From Cochliopodium minus (Eukaryota; Discosea; Himatismenida; Cochliopodiidae): a DNA stretch of 64,000 nt. The DNA lies in contig JAMYWO010000054.1 of NCBI GenBank assembly GCA_024220525.1, forward strand, positions 126,711 through 190,710, given 5' to 3'. Position numbers and translations under genes: made by a program. The notes beneath the pieces were generated by a model. It saw only the letters and a program-made list of their open reading frames with translations, was not told where the DNA came from and searched no databases. Shown here piece after piece: positions 12,443 through 25,790 of the stretch (within the stretch, counting starts at the first letter, position 1; every line of letters starts with the position of its first letter).

Positions 12443-15400
12443 TCAATTATCTTCTTCTTCTTCTAAAGCCTTTGAGATATTATCAGTATTGATAGTAGAA
12501 AGCTCAGTCTCATTGTTATCAAAATGAGAACCCAAAAATCCTTCGTTCTCATCTTCATACTCATTAATAACAACATTAGTTCTCTGTCTCCTTTTATAGC
12601 GTCTGTACAAGAAAAAGACAGCAACGCCGATACAAATCAAAGAAATAAAAACGATTCCAAAAACGACCAACTGAACAACGTTACCAATAGGAGGTTGATA
12701 ATTTTGGCAGTTGTTTCCATAATAATGTTCTTTACAAACATTACAAGTAGCACCATCCCAATTTCCTGCACATTTACATTTTGAACCTTGACAAACTCCT
12801 CCATTTTGACAAGCAGGATCACAAACACCCGAAGATTGACATAATGGGTAAGTGGTTTGGAAGGCAGAGTCTTTACATTTTTCACAGTATTGACCTGTGT
12901 AGGAAGAGGAACAGTTACAAACGGGGGATCCATTGATATCTGAACATTTTCCGAGGGGAATACAAGTGCTTGGATCGCTCACTTCATAGAAACATCCACA
13001 AGTGGTTGTAGTACATAAAACAACATTATCTTTTATACATTTCAAAACTCCATCTGTTCCTACGTTTTTGTAGCCTATATCGCAAGATGAGCAAGCTTTG
13101 ATTCCAGAATATCCAACATCACATTGACATTTGTAATTTGGATCGAGATTTCCGTGATTTCCACATTTTCCACTGATGATCGAGTAGATATTCTGAAATG
13201 GAAAGAGGAATTCATTTCCATACTGATCAAAGATTTGATTAGGCTGCATAATTAATTGATAAGATTTCCCTTCATTCAACGAAGATCCATTGAAAACTAA
13301 GCTCCAGCGGAGATTATCAAAACTTCCCGAAACAGAATAAGCAGAAATGAAAGAGGAAGGAGATGAAGAGAGATCAGTGAGTTGGATAGTGTTGATCAAG
13401 TAATCAGGGAACTGAAAATCAATGAGAACACTTTCCCTTGTGTACAAATTGGTAGAGAAATACAAATCAAGAGTGAGATCTTGTGCAGGGGAGAGATCGT
13501 AACCAGATGGAGGTGAGATTGAACTTATAAATGGTTGATTGGAGAGGAATGGATAGATGAACATGTGATAATCGAATGGGACACAGTAGGATCTCTTGGA
13601 ATCGTATCCTAGGGATGGATAATCAACTTGGGAGTTGTGGATGATCACACTGTAGTTTCCTGCGAGGAGATATCTATCGATGAAAGAGGTTGAATCGATT
13701 TGATCGTTTCTTTCTGTCTCCAATGTCAAAGAGGAACTGTAAAAGTACTTGGTATCAACATTCAGAATGGTAAAATTGAGATATGAACTGAATGAATTGT
13801 AAGAAAGAAACATCTGGAAATGAGAAAGAGTATTCAAAGTGAAGGAAACAGCATAATTGTTAAGAAATGGAGAATTGCTTGATGGGAAATAAGAAGTGAC
13901 TTGTTGTTGATAGAATCCAGTATTATTGATTGAAGAAGGGTTTTGGTTAGGTAATACAGATGAATAGGATTCTGGGCAGAGCAAAGAACTTTCCATGTGT
14001 GTTTTTCTTCTGATGTTGAGAAACAAAGAGAAAGTTGGGCAACCAGTTATAGTGAAAGAAGAAGAATAAGAAATAAATAAATAAAAAACAAAGTTTTTCT
14101 GAGTGTATTTTGTAGAATTAAAGCTAAAGAAAAAAGTGGATGATGACAAAGTGGTTGCTGTTAAAGAAGGTACAGGTTGTATTTGAATGAAAGGATCTAA
14201 AGAGTATAAAAACGAGTTGAAAACGATTCCCGATTGGAAAGAAGAGATTTGGAGAGAAATGAGAGAACTTTCTGTGAGATTGAAGGATATGACATCACTA
14301 TCTCCGTTATTGATAGGAAGCAAAAATTGATTTCCAAAAAATGAAATTTCTCCATTTGTTAAAGGACCTCCATAAGGTTGCGATCCTCCTATATAAAAAA
14401 ATAAATGAAAATTAAAATTAAAGTCATTATTTTGTTACCATTGGTAGATGACAAATCAAATGGGAGCGTATTGTAATTACTGCAATCTACATGAGGTCCA
14501 TTTATAATGTAAGGTCGGATGAACACTGAAAGTTGGTAGTTTACACAACGAGGGATGGTCAAAGGAGAAAGAGAATAAATGTAGAAATTGTAGGTTCCGT
14601 AATCAAACATCTGATCAATGTAATTGAGATCATATTCGATGATTCCCTTTGTAATGATATTGTTTTTGGTATCAACAATTTTAATGTGCAAATCATCAAG
14701 GATGAAATCACTTTCTACAGCAACAAAAACGACGGAGCGAGAATACAAGTTAAATTGAAAGGAAGTGACAATGTATTCTTTGTTTTTGTTGATAGTATAA
14801 TTTGTAGATGGAAAAGAAAAGATTCCATTAGAACTCAAGTATCCTGATGGCGTAACAACAAAAGGAGCAGGGATCTTAGGTTGGCAAGTATTGATAGGGT
14901 AGGAATATTCTATGATTTCATTTTGTATATTGGCAACCGGTTCAATTGCTAATTGGAGATGGAAGATGAGATCATCGTAGAAATTGTTGGATAGATTGAG
15001 TGAATTAGAAGGAAAATAGGAAAGAGCAAGAAAATAAACAGTTGATGCATTCAAGTTGGTAGAAAAAGTTTCTGTTGTTTCCACAATCAAATTAGAATAA
15101 GATTGATCAAAAAGTTTTAAAGAGATGAGATAAGGATTGGAGCTCAAATATGATTGAAAAGAAGTATCCACTCTCAACACAGATGTTTTTGCAGGAGTAA
15201 ACTTGATATAGCTCGGAAAGCGTGTCAAGTAGTATTTATCATCCAAATGTATTGAATTATCAAATGAAAGATATGAGATGGAATCTAATTCGTATGGCAA
15301 TCTCAATGCAGGGATTTCGTTATTTAAACTGTTATCTTTCTCAATGGAGATGAAAAAGTTAAAAAAGGAACATCCAATCGTATCTTTGTTTTGGGCAACT

Positions 15401-18400
15401 TCATAAATGATGAGCTGATAATTTCCTTTTGGTAGTTTCTTGAATCTGATTGTGTTTCCATTGTAAGAGTTTTCTCCATAAGAAATGGTTTGATTATCCA
15501 AATTGTTCATTTTGATCATCAAATCACCATAAGAAAAGTGATAGGACAATGTAACATATACATTAGAAAAATCATTCAAAGTCAAGTTATAGGATTTGGA
15601 AGCCAATGCTTGGTATTGTTGTTGGAAGTAAAAAGTCTCATTGAAGTGATCATTTGAGTAAGTAAAAGGAGTAGAAAAAGGTAATCCAGAAGGGAGCACA
15701 TTTGGCCAATGAGAATTTTGATTTGGACAAATCGACAATTGACTATGGGTAAACAAAGGGGAAATATCGAATTGCATGTCAAAAAATACGCAAGGACTGG
15801 TTTGAGGAGAACTAGATCCTCCGTTCCAACTCCAAAACATAACTTTAAGTTGATAAATAGTTCCAACCTCTAAAGTAAAAGCGATAGTCTCCTCTCCGTT
15901 TATTCCATTTCCTGAAGAAGTTACTATTGTGAGACTAGTACCGTCATATTTGTATAAGGTCAAATCTATATCTATTTTTGTGTGAGGTGCGACATAAATT
16001 CTGAATGCAGACTTGTAATTAACAGAAATGTTGATATTTCTGTAAGTGTAAGCTTGAACAGCAGGAGCAAGAAAAGTATTGGATTGGAAATTAACTTCAT
16101 TTTCAACATTCAAGAACCTATTAGAGTTGAAAGAGCTGAACAAATCTTCTCCATAACCCACACAGAGTTTGGTATCATCATCAGAAGATTGAGCATTAAT
16201 GTAGATTTGGAAATCGAAATCAAAAGGAATGCAAGTGAAAGTTTGATTCAAAGTATGGTTGAATGGTAGATAGATGGAAAGAGTGTAGTGTCCTGCATCC
16301 AAAATACTAAACAACTTGTTTTTGTTGTAAGAACTTGTCCCACTGATCTCTGTAGTTTGGGAAGCAGAAAGCACTAAACTGAGATCATATTTAGAGAATA
16401 GGGAATAAACAGATGTAGAAAGAACGCTGCTTTGTGAAAGATTAAAAGAATAACTCCATATTGGAACTCTCCCAATGGATTGGAATGAATAAAGCGATGA
16501 AGCAGAATAATTGAAGCTGTCAGGAAGTGCATCTGGAAATTGAGGTAAAATATCTATTCCACTATTTGGGCATGCGACAGGAGGAAGATTAACGAGGTTA
16601 TTTAGATTTGTGATGGAAATTTCAACTTCAGCTGAAGTACAAACGCTCCTGAATGAAGCGTATCCAACTACTATAACAACATAATTTCCTGGAGGGAGTC
16701 TTTGGAAGAGGGTTCTTTTACTATGAATGTCTTCAGTAGATGTAATGTATTCCCAATCAGTAGAACTGTTAAAGTTGGAATTGTAGATGATAGCAATGAT
16801 AGATCCATAACTTGATGAAAAACGAAAGATGGAATCATTGTACAAGGTGAAATAGGATAAAGCAGGGGTAGTGAGCAAAATCTCATCAGAAAAATGCAAA
16901 TTTCCATTAGATCTGATAAAACCAGGTGAATTTAGGCTTGTTGGAAGGATATTGACATCATCACAGTTGTAGATATCACTCAATTTAGGTAGAAACGTAA
17001 TGCTGAATGTAAAATCAAAGACAGAGCAAGGAGATACTTGTGATCTTTGTAAATTTGGTTCGTAGATGACTAATCTGTAAGATCCTGTCTCCAATTTAGC
17101 ATACAAGATGTTTTGATTGTATCCATTTTCTCCAAAGAAGCATGTTTCTTTTGTAGTTTTGCAGATGCTGTCAGTAAAGTTTCCTGTTTCAGAATACTCC
17201 AACACCAAAGATAAATCTCCAACCAAAAATCTGTAATCGAGTATTGCTGTGACAGCAGCAACTTCAAGAGGAGATGTAGAAACTTCGAAAGTTTTATTCC
17301 ATACAATATTAGGACCTACAAGTTTATCAGTTGTAGGATATACTGAAAAATTGGAAGAAGAATAAGTGATAGCGTTTGAACTTGTAAAAATGATCCCATT
17401 TTGAAATGCAGCGTCTGGTAATTTGTTTGTATTTGTGGTACAAATAGGAGAAAAGGCACTCAAAGCAGTCTGTTGGACAGATTTCAAAGGTTCAATAGAA
17501 AATTGAATTCCTGCTGAAAGACAGAGTCTTGATGTCCTAGGGATCTGAGGATTGAAGTAATAAAATCTCAACCCAATGGAGTATTTGGCAGGTTGGTTTG
17601 AATAGGTTGCATTAATCACCTGATAAAGTGTTTCTTCATTTCCAATTCCAATTCCGTAATGCAACACTTTGAAGATAGTTCCATCATTGTTAAGTTGATA
17701 AAACCTATAATATTAAAATGATTATTTGATCTCTTTTAAAAATTGAAAATATAATTACCATAAATCGATATCTACTTCATGAGGCTCAACATAGATACGA
17801 ATCACACTATCTTCTTTGAGTGAAAAAGTAATCTTGTGATCAAAGTTTTCGATATCGAGGAAGAAATCATCTTGTAGATATAACTTTCCATTATCTCCAA
17901 GATATCCAGGTCCATCGAAAGATGTAGGAAGAAAACGAAGATTGCAATAAGCAGGTGTAGAAGAATTAGAATTAGGATAACATAGAGGATAATCAGAATA
18001 TCCATAGGCACAAATGCTGCAAAATTCATTTCCTAGCGTTGCATATCCTTCATTACATGTACAAACAGGATATCCTAATGAATCATCACAGATACCATTT
18101 CCATTGCAAGTGCTGTTATCACATGGGATGTTTTCGATACAATTCACACCAGCACTATGATATCCAACAATACAATTCAAACATTGAGGACCAGTGTATG
18201 GAGATGTACAAATACAATTATCATTGCTATCACATGTTCCATGAGTGCCACATGCACATGCTTTGGTATTGTACACAGGAGGAGTAAAAGAATCAGGAAT
18301 AGAAAAACTCTCATTGGATGCACCAAACTTGTTTGCCAAGATGGTGAGAGTATATGATTGACCATGTTGAAAGATGGTGTGATTGAAAAGCAGATAGATG

Positions 18401-21400
18401 GTTTGAAAATCATCCTGCAAAATGGATAGTTGAGGAAGATAGGTCTTATTGTTACTATCTGTCAAATAAAATGGAGAATTAGTGATGGTAAAGTTATACC
18501 ATTCAGATGGAGAGGGAGATACGATGATAGTGCTGAATTTGACATAAATGGTGAGATCATTTTTGATGCTCATTTGATTTGCATAATTAGGGAATACACT
18601 CTCCAAAATAGGTTTTGTTTCTCCGTTGTTAGACAATAAATAAAACTCAAATTTATGACAAAGATTGGGAGTGTTGGTCACATTTAAAAAGGAGTAATCA
18701 ACTACCTTTTCTACAATTTCGAGGGTGTATACAGAAGAACTGAGTTCCATGAAAAGAAATGATTGAAAGTTGACAAAAGAAGATCTTTCCTCAATGCTTC
18801 TAAAGTTTCCTTCTCTCAACATAAAACCGTTTGAGTCTCTTATTCTAAGCTTGAAATCATTTTCAATAAAGTTGAATCCCAAAATGACAGAAAGAGTAAA
18901 GTTAGTATGAGCATAGATAGTGATGGGGAAAACATATTCACTTCCAGGATGTTGACTCAAGTAATTACCAACCACATATTCTGTGAAAATGTACCCTCTG
19001 TTTTGAAGCAAAGTAAGAGAATTGGGATACAAGTTAACAATAGAATTTGGAATTTCGGGTCTGGGTAAAGCGACTGGGCAAGTGAGATCGGAAATTACTG
19101 TATCTCCTGGCAACAATCCGAATTCAAAAGAAAGGGAGGTACATTTGATCAATTTATTTTTAAACACAAACAATTCCAATGTGTAATCTCCATTATCTGA
19201 ACTTGCATTGTTTATAGGAGGAATGACTATTTGCTTACTTTCATATGTATATGCAGAAAGAGAAGCGACAATCATGTATTTATGAGGATTAGTTGTTATT
19301 TCTGTCAGATTTGTTGTGTTGTAGACATAAAAATCTACATCAAGATTGTAATCACTTGAATCGATGAATACTCTCATGAGAGAAGTGGAGATAACTTTGA
19401 AGAAGATGTAGGTACTTTGTTTCTCATTTGGAATGGTAAATTGATTACCAATTATCAAAACACTTCCATCTCTATTTTGTGGACCTCCAAAAGCAGTAGA
19501 TGATCCTTTATGAAAAAAAAAATGAAAAATTATGAATGATAGGATAATGAAAATTATTAATTTAAAACCTGTTGATGAAAAAAGATCAGTAGGAAGAGGA
19601 TAAGTAATTCCACAGTTTGATGGTTCGTATGTTGTATTCAAATAATAAGAGTATTCAACTTTTGCGCAGTTTATAAAGCTTGATGAGCTTGATTTAGATT
19701 TGACGCTGATTTGCCATTGTCCATATGGAAGAGAAAGATCAAGAAAAGCTCTATTAGTTCCAATGGAAGCAGCAATACTTGCAGAAGTTTGAATATTAAA
19801 CAAAGAGAGATACATGTTGGTTGTCAAAAAATCAAAGCCAAGGTGAAAATATAATTGTGCTCCTCCTTTTAAAAAATTAGATTTGAAAGTAATTTTAAAT
19901 AAAAATTAAACTATACCTTCTGGAACATTAAAGGAAATGAGCTGAAACAGAGGTTGACTTGCAGAAAATTGGAAATAAGAGTTTACTAAAGTATTGGTTT
20001 GAAGAGAAGATGGAGGGGATGTATTGTTGCAAACAGAGTTCAAAAGAGGTATGCTTGAAAGATAGGATGTTGGTGATACAGCCAATTCAACATGAAAAAA
20101 TCCACAAATAGGAAGAGAATGTCCTGGAAGAGGTAAATAACGAAAAACAAGATAATAGTTTCCAGCATCAAGCTCTTTATAAATTGTTTCTTCTTCATAT
20201 CCAGTAGAAGATGCAATAATGGGGCCAGTGTTAGGATCTCCTCGTACTAATAACAAATCAATGTCGATGGTTGGATGGGAAGGAATGAATGCTCTGAGAA
20301 CAGATCTTTCGGAAAGTTGGAAGATAACACCATCTCCTTTACTCAAGTCAGCTTTTACCATCTGGTGAAAGTGGAACATTTGGCCACTAATGTTGGAAAG
20401 AAAAGAAATACTGTTCAAGTTGGTTGCAAGTGTGGGAGAAGAACATCTGTCATAATCGATTTTGTTGATATTATCAGTTGAATCGATCATTATCTCCAAA
20501 TCAAACAAAACACAGCGAGCAGTATCGTTAGGAGCTAGACCTTGTTGTGCTATTCTGAAATAATAGCTTCCTTCAGATAGTCTCAAAGTACCCAAATCGT
20601 TTGAAGAGAACTGATCAGCTTGACCAGTGAACAAAGTAACATTGTCTTGTGAAAGAATGTAAAGAGTAACTTGTCCCCACACAAAATTGAATTTAGAAAT
20701 AGCTCTGAACATAATGTTTTGGTTAGGAGGAACAGTAAGTGCAGTTTGGTAAACAAAAGATTCGTTTGTTTGGGTGAAATGATAGGTATCTTTGAAAGAA
20801 AAAGGGAGATTATTCCCCAAGGCAGGAAATAATTGATATGGTGGTAATTGTTGACCTTGGCAATCATTTAACAACTCTGAAGCAGGCTCGATAGCAACTT
20901 CAAGGGTAAAGGTATCACAATCGGACAAAGTTCCACGAAAACGAAAGAAATGAAATTGAACAAAATACTGCTTTCCAGGAGAAAGAAAATAGGTGATAGA
21001 TTCTTCTTTATAGTAGTCTATAGCCCTAGCAACTTGAGAAAGATCTTCATAAAGATACATATCGATATCAGCAATATTTGGATCAGTGTAAATTCTAAAG
21101 AAAGAAGGCTCTGTAACTGTAAAATACATTGTATCAGTAGAAACAGATCCTTTAGGAACGAAAAAGTTTTGTTGAAAGTGAACATAATTACTTGATCCCA
21201 AATATCCAGGTGTATTTAAACTAGCAGGGATCGTCATATTACTCCAGCATTCCACTGAATTTTTGTACATGAAAGTACCTCTTTTAGCGTTGAATGCAGA
21301 AAATTGAACAGCAAAATTGAACTGAATGCAAGAAGGGAATTGAGACAACAAGTTGGAATTGGAGCTGTATTGTGTTTGGCCTGTTAGAATCTGGATCTGA

Positions 21401-23341
21401 TAACTACCAGCCTCAATTTTTTCAGAAAGCAACAAAGAGGAAGGGTAATGTGATGCATAATAGTCTCTTGGAGGTACTTGAGATTGACTTTGCAAACTTT
21501 TCAAAACAAGACGAATATCACCATAAATGAAGCTATAATCTACAACCATTCTGATATAAAATGATTCTGTTATCCGAAACTCTTCTGAGGAATAAATGAC
21601 TTGATCTCCAAAGTCTTTCATATTGTAATTGTAGGTTGTGTAGTTATCAAACTGAAAATTTCTGTTTTCAAGCAATGTAGATGTAAGATCAGGAAGTTGA
21701 AGTGTAGTATTTGTAGTTGGACAGCTAATTGATGATAAAGCAACTTGAGAATAAGAGAAGATCAGTTGGAATGTCTCACAAAATTGAGAACTGTAAGATC
21801 CAAATACAGAAACCTTGAAGAAATAATTAATATTATTTAATTATAAAAATATTAAATGACTAAAAATTACAGAAAAAGTGTAATTTCCTTTTTCTAAAAT
21901 TGTGACAATTGTTTCTTCACCATTGAAAGCCTAATTTCAAAAAAAAAAATTAAAATAAATGTTTTTTTTTTATTTAGTTGTACCATGCTGCTTGCGATAA
22001 CATTGTTTCCTTGAGCAAAGAGGAAAATATCAAGATCCAAACGGTGTTCACCTACCCAAATTCTTACATAACTTTTTTCGAAAATAGTGAATGTAAAAGC
22101 GTTCATGCTTGGGCTAACAAGAACGTCTTCATCATAAGTAAAGTGCTTTCTTGTAACATTAGAGTCTACAAATCCAGGTATATTCAAGTTGGTCGGTAAG
22201 ATGGCAGCATTACAAGTAAGAAAAGATTCCAAAATGGGCAAAGGATTGATTTGAACTTTTAGAGAAAAAGGATAACAAGTAGTAATGTTAGAATCATTGG
22301 ATTCAAATTGATCAAAGATCCAAAGTGAGTATTCCCCAGGTCCTAACACTGTACGAATAGTTTTGAAGTTAAGTTTCTCGCGGACATTAAGTGTACAACC
22401 TTGCGAAGCTCCACACAATGAGCTCGGAGTAGAAGTGTTTGGAAAAATGATCACTCCTGCAGATCCAAATAAAGAAAACTCATATCCTATTTCTATTAAG
22501 ACTTGCCATGTTTTTTGATTTGTTGTTATTGGTACTGTGAAATTGAATCCTTTAACAAATCTCACATTATCTGTATTTCCTGCATCTCTGGTGATTATAT
22601 AATCTGTTGATCCGCTATCAAATGAAACGCTCCATTGATCAGAGGAACTATTGTTGGAAAAATTGATATCTGGATATATTGCTTGATTTGGGCATTGATA
22701 TTTTGATGCTCTATCAATTAATCTATCCTATTATTTATTTATATCAAGGTTTATATAAAAGAATATCAATTTAAAAGAAATATAATTTTGAAAGATTTTA
22801 CAATTGGTATTATGCTTGATTCAAATGTGAAGGATACACAGGGATCCTCTGATGCTCCAGTATAAATCAACTGAAAAAAATAATCTCCTTTGTGCAATGT
22901 TGTATGAAGGAATTCATCATTATTTAATCCAGCAACTGAATTCTAAATTTATAAATATATATATATTTTACATTGATTTTTGATATAAAATGTCATTTGA
23001 AAGAAATATTTTTACAGCAACAAATTCTGGTCTCTGTTCTTTATCTGTGTCATTATATAATGTTATTGTGAAATATGGTGTCACATAAAATCTGATAGAA
23101 GAATCTTTGGTTATATTGAAATAAATATTTTGGACCCATCCACCCATTTTGACCAAAAATGTATCATAGATTGTAAATTCTTCATTGAATCCAAGATATG
23201 AAATACTATTCAATGATGTGGAAAGCTTTTCCAATCCATCACACTTGAAATCTCTTTCTTGTAAAAATCTATCATTATTGATTTGTGCGAATATTATTTG
23301 AGGAATGAACACAAATAAATATAAGAGAAGTATGATTTTCA
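12443..23341 (-). CDS. Giant secreted-repeat/EGF single-TM surface protein
   Basis: This is one very large gene of about 3,400 codons. The ATG at 23341 gives a signal peptide (MKIILLLYLFVFIPQIIFA). Roughly a dozen Cys-containing beta-rich modules follow. They repeat a pattern of ..LPTNLN.PG.., then FTFTI..S.VRI.V..H.LDLDIFL, then ..GNY.L.I. This pattern recalls pre-peptidase C-terminal-like beta domains, although the family is not proven. EGF-like clusters lie in the middle (~17990-18290) and near the C-terminus (~12690-13180). One transmembrane helix (~12610-12680) precedes a basic stop-transfer stretch and an acidic tail ending in TGA. Large coding exons are joined by introns of ~50-110 nt, for example near 14390, 17700, 19510, 19870 and 21850. 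It is likely an adhesion or phagocytic receptor; partners are unknown. EGF motifs and TM are seen directly, the role is inferred. Confidence 0.75.
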
Positions 23342-23706
23342 TCAGCAATATTTTTTTTTTCAAATAAAATAATTCGTTGATAATTTTGCTGAATAATTTA
23401 GATTCAGAGATGTCAAAAGAAAAGTTGAATAAAGGAAAACATAATGAATGGTAGAAAAGATACAAAATTTACATCTCTAAAACATGATGAATAGAAATAA
23501 AGATTGACGAAAATTAAAGTTTGCCAATTCAAAAGAATTTATTTAATTATGTTCTCCAAACAAAGGAATGTTGTACCACTCACTTGGATCAACTAAAGAA
23601 AAAGAAATTAAATACTTTTAAAAATAAATATTTAAAAAAGATTGTTACGGAAACGATAACTAGAATAAAAAAAGGTATTAAAGTTTCAAAAACAAAGAAA
23701 AAAATT
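23342..23706. other. Intergenic spacer, no gene seen
   Basis: AT-rich DNA lies between the 5' end of the giant surface-protein gene and the 3' end of the aldo-keto reductase gene, both on the minus strand. It should hold the promoter of the former. I see no convincing coding sequence, repeat or RNA gene. Confidence 0.6.
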
Positions 23707-25520
23707 TTACTTCCTGTCCAATTTAGATATTTCTTTTATTTCTTCCTCTGATAATTGAAAGTCATAAAGTTCAGAGTTCTCTTTAAGTCTTTTCAACAAA
23801 AAAAAGTTCATACTTGATTTTTTTGTAAAAAAAAAAAAAAAAAACCTTTTTTCATTGACAGACTTTGGTATAACAACACAGCCTCTCTGAATTTGGAATC
23901 TAAGGCAAATTTGTGCAGGGCTTTTCTTATGTTTTTCAGCTATTTTTCCAATATGTTCATCTTCCAAAACACAAGGTTCTTCTTCCTTTTTGAAAGTCCC
24001 AGCCTTTTTTAAAAATTAGATTAAATAAAATGGAGAGAAGATAATAAAACAATTTTTTCAATGGAAAAAAAAAAGATTAAATAAAATAAATTTAAAAGTG
24101 AATAAAAATTTACACCCAATGGAGAGTAGCATTCAAAGAGGATATTTTGAGACTTTAGGTAGCTCAAAAGCTTTGGTTGTTGAAGATAAATGTGACTTTG
24201 TTGATATTAATAAATAATTACTCAATTTTAAAAGAACCAAAATACTTTTACCTTTCCACTTGGTTGACAACAGGCTAATTGAATAAAATTTTATTCTTTA
24301 ATGTATTTATCAAATAAAAATTTTTTTTACTCTAATTTTTGCATATGTCAACAAGTCACTTAAGAAAAAATTAAATAAAAAATTAATAAGAAATAAATAG
24401 GCTTACTGAATTAATGGAGCAGTAAAATTAGAGACACCAATAGATTTTACTTTACCTTTTTTGACCATCTCTTCCATAGCCTCCCCTTGTTATCAAAAAG
24501 GAATTAGCAAAATATATATCTATGTTTAAAAATTTACATGTTTCCCTTATTGAAACCTAAAATTTGTTGAAATTATAAAAATGTTTTAAAGCGAAGTATT
24601 TATTACTGTTGTATCGATTTTTGATCCACCATACTTTTTAAGGTCGAGTTGGGAGCATCCATCGGGATCGTACTTTATAATAAATTAAAAAAATAATAAA
24701 TTAAAAAAATTATTTAATGTTTACTTTTTCATCATAACCACGAACATTTGGGTCGTATGGTACTTTTAAATAATTGGTTAATTAAAAATTTTTTTATAAA
24801 ATAAAGGATGTCAAAGTTTTACCATAGTGAAAAGCTACAGGCCTTTTCAAGTTTATCTACATTATTATAACTTAATTATGATTAAAAAATGAATTACCAA
24901 TGTATCAACCTGTTTAAAAAATTTTTGGTTGTTAATGGTGGAATTTGATTTGTAATTTTACCAAAGATCAAGGTATTCGAGGTTAAGATCTTTCAATGTC
25001 TTGTTTAAAATTGGTTCTACATGCTCGCGGTGATGATAATTGTTATTCACTGAATTATAAAATATTATTCTCAAATAAAATTCAAATAGATAGGGATCTT
25101 TCTTACATTTGGATGTGATGAATAGTTCTAATTTTGAAAATATAATCAATTAATAAGAGAACATAATATTGTTTTACCTTCTCTTTTTACTACTCCCTCT
25201 TTGAATAACTCTGTCAATGTATCTCCGATTTCCATCTCATTCAAATAATTCTGAGCGCAATCTATATGCCTTATGATTTGAAAGAAATAATTTTATTCAA
25301 AGGTATAATAATAATTGATTATAAAAAAATTTGCCTGTATCCCATTTTGATTGCAATTTTAACAGCATTTCCAACTTCACTACAAATTGTTGTGGTTTTT
25401 ATCTTTAGATTTATAAAATTATAATATAAATAATTACTTTTTCTTTGATAACCATGTTCCTAATCCCAAAGATGGTATTTTGTTTCCATCAGATAATGTA
25501 AAATGGGTATCTCCTTTCAT
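23707..25520 (-). CDS. Aldo-keto reductase
   Basis: An intact NAD(P)H-dependent aldo-keto reductase of 311 residues reduces carbonyl substrates in the cytosol; the exact substrate is unknown. I resolved 16 exons whose lengths sum to 936 nt with consistent phases: 25438-25520, 25335-25379, 25178-25269, 25107-25127, 24962-25049, 24898-24909, 24823-24842, 24725-24762, 24607-24672, 24538-24556, 24407-24485, 24331-24358, 24252-24274, 24114-24195, 23846-24003, 23707-23788. Hallmarks are GYRHIDCA with the catalytic Asp, Tyr in AQNY, Lys in TSKL, His in LIHWP, SIGVSNF, and the cofactor-binding IPKSV near the C-terminus. All four catalytic residues are present. The second intron uses a GC donor. The fifth-to-seventh exons include a 12-nt micro-exon. 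The usual NQVECHP motif reads NQVESHI here. It is divergent from the VWA8-like gene across a 270-bp spacer. Confidence 0.92.
24898..24909 (-). other. 12-nt micro-exon in the aldo-keto reductase gene
   Basis: This 12-nt exon supplies the residues LIH plus parts of two Trp codons in the catalytic LIHWP motif, between exons ending DL and beginning with the second W. It is flanked by AG and GT. Without it the catalytic His would be lost. Confidence 0.85.
25270..25334 (-). other. GC-AG intron in the aldo-keto reductase gene
   Basis: The exon ends ACAG and the intron begins GCAAAT, closing with AAG before GCATATAG. Only this junction restores the family motif GYRHID in frame. No GT donor is available nearby. 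The intron is 65 nt. The exonic AG before GC matches the usual strong context for GC donors. Confidence 0.85.
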
Positions 25521-25790
25521 CAAATTCTTATTCTTTTTTATTTATAGAAAATTGAAAAAGAGAATTTTGCTTTTTTTATTTTGATCATGCACAACATTAT
25601 TACCAAATTTGTGAAAAATATTCATATTTATTTAGAAAACGAAATAAGCAATATTATTTCATTATTTGACCCAAAAGAGAAGATTAATTGACATTTTTGA
25701 AAACATTTTCCCTTATATATACACTTTTTTCTTTTCAATTAGATTCTTATTTTATTTTATAAAAAATTTGATTTGGATAAAAAGTCTCAA

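Noticed and set aside
23521-23751. Plus-strand Lys-rich frame between two genes
   Set aside because: It is poly-Lys from A-rich DNA and overlaps the last exon of the aldo-keto reductase.
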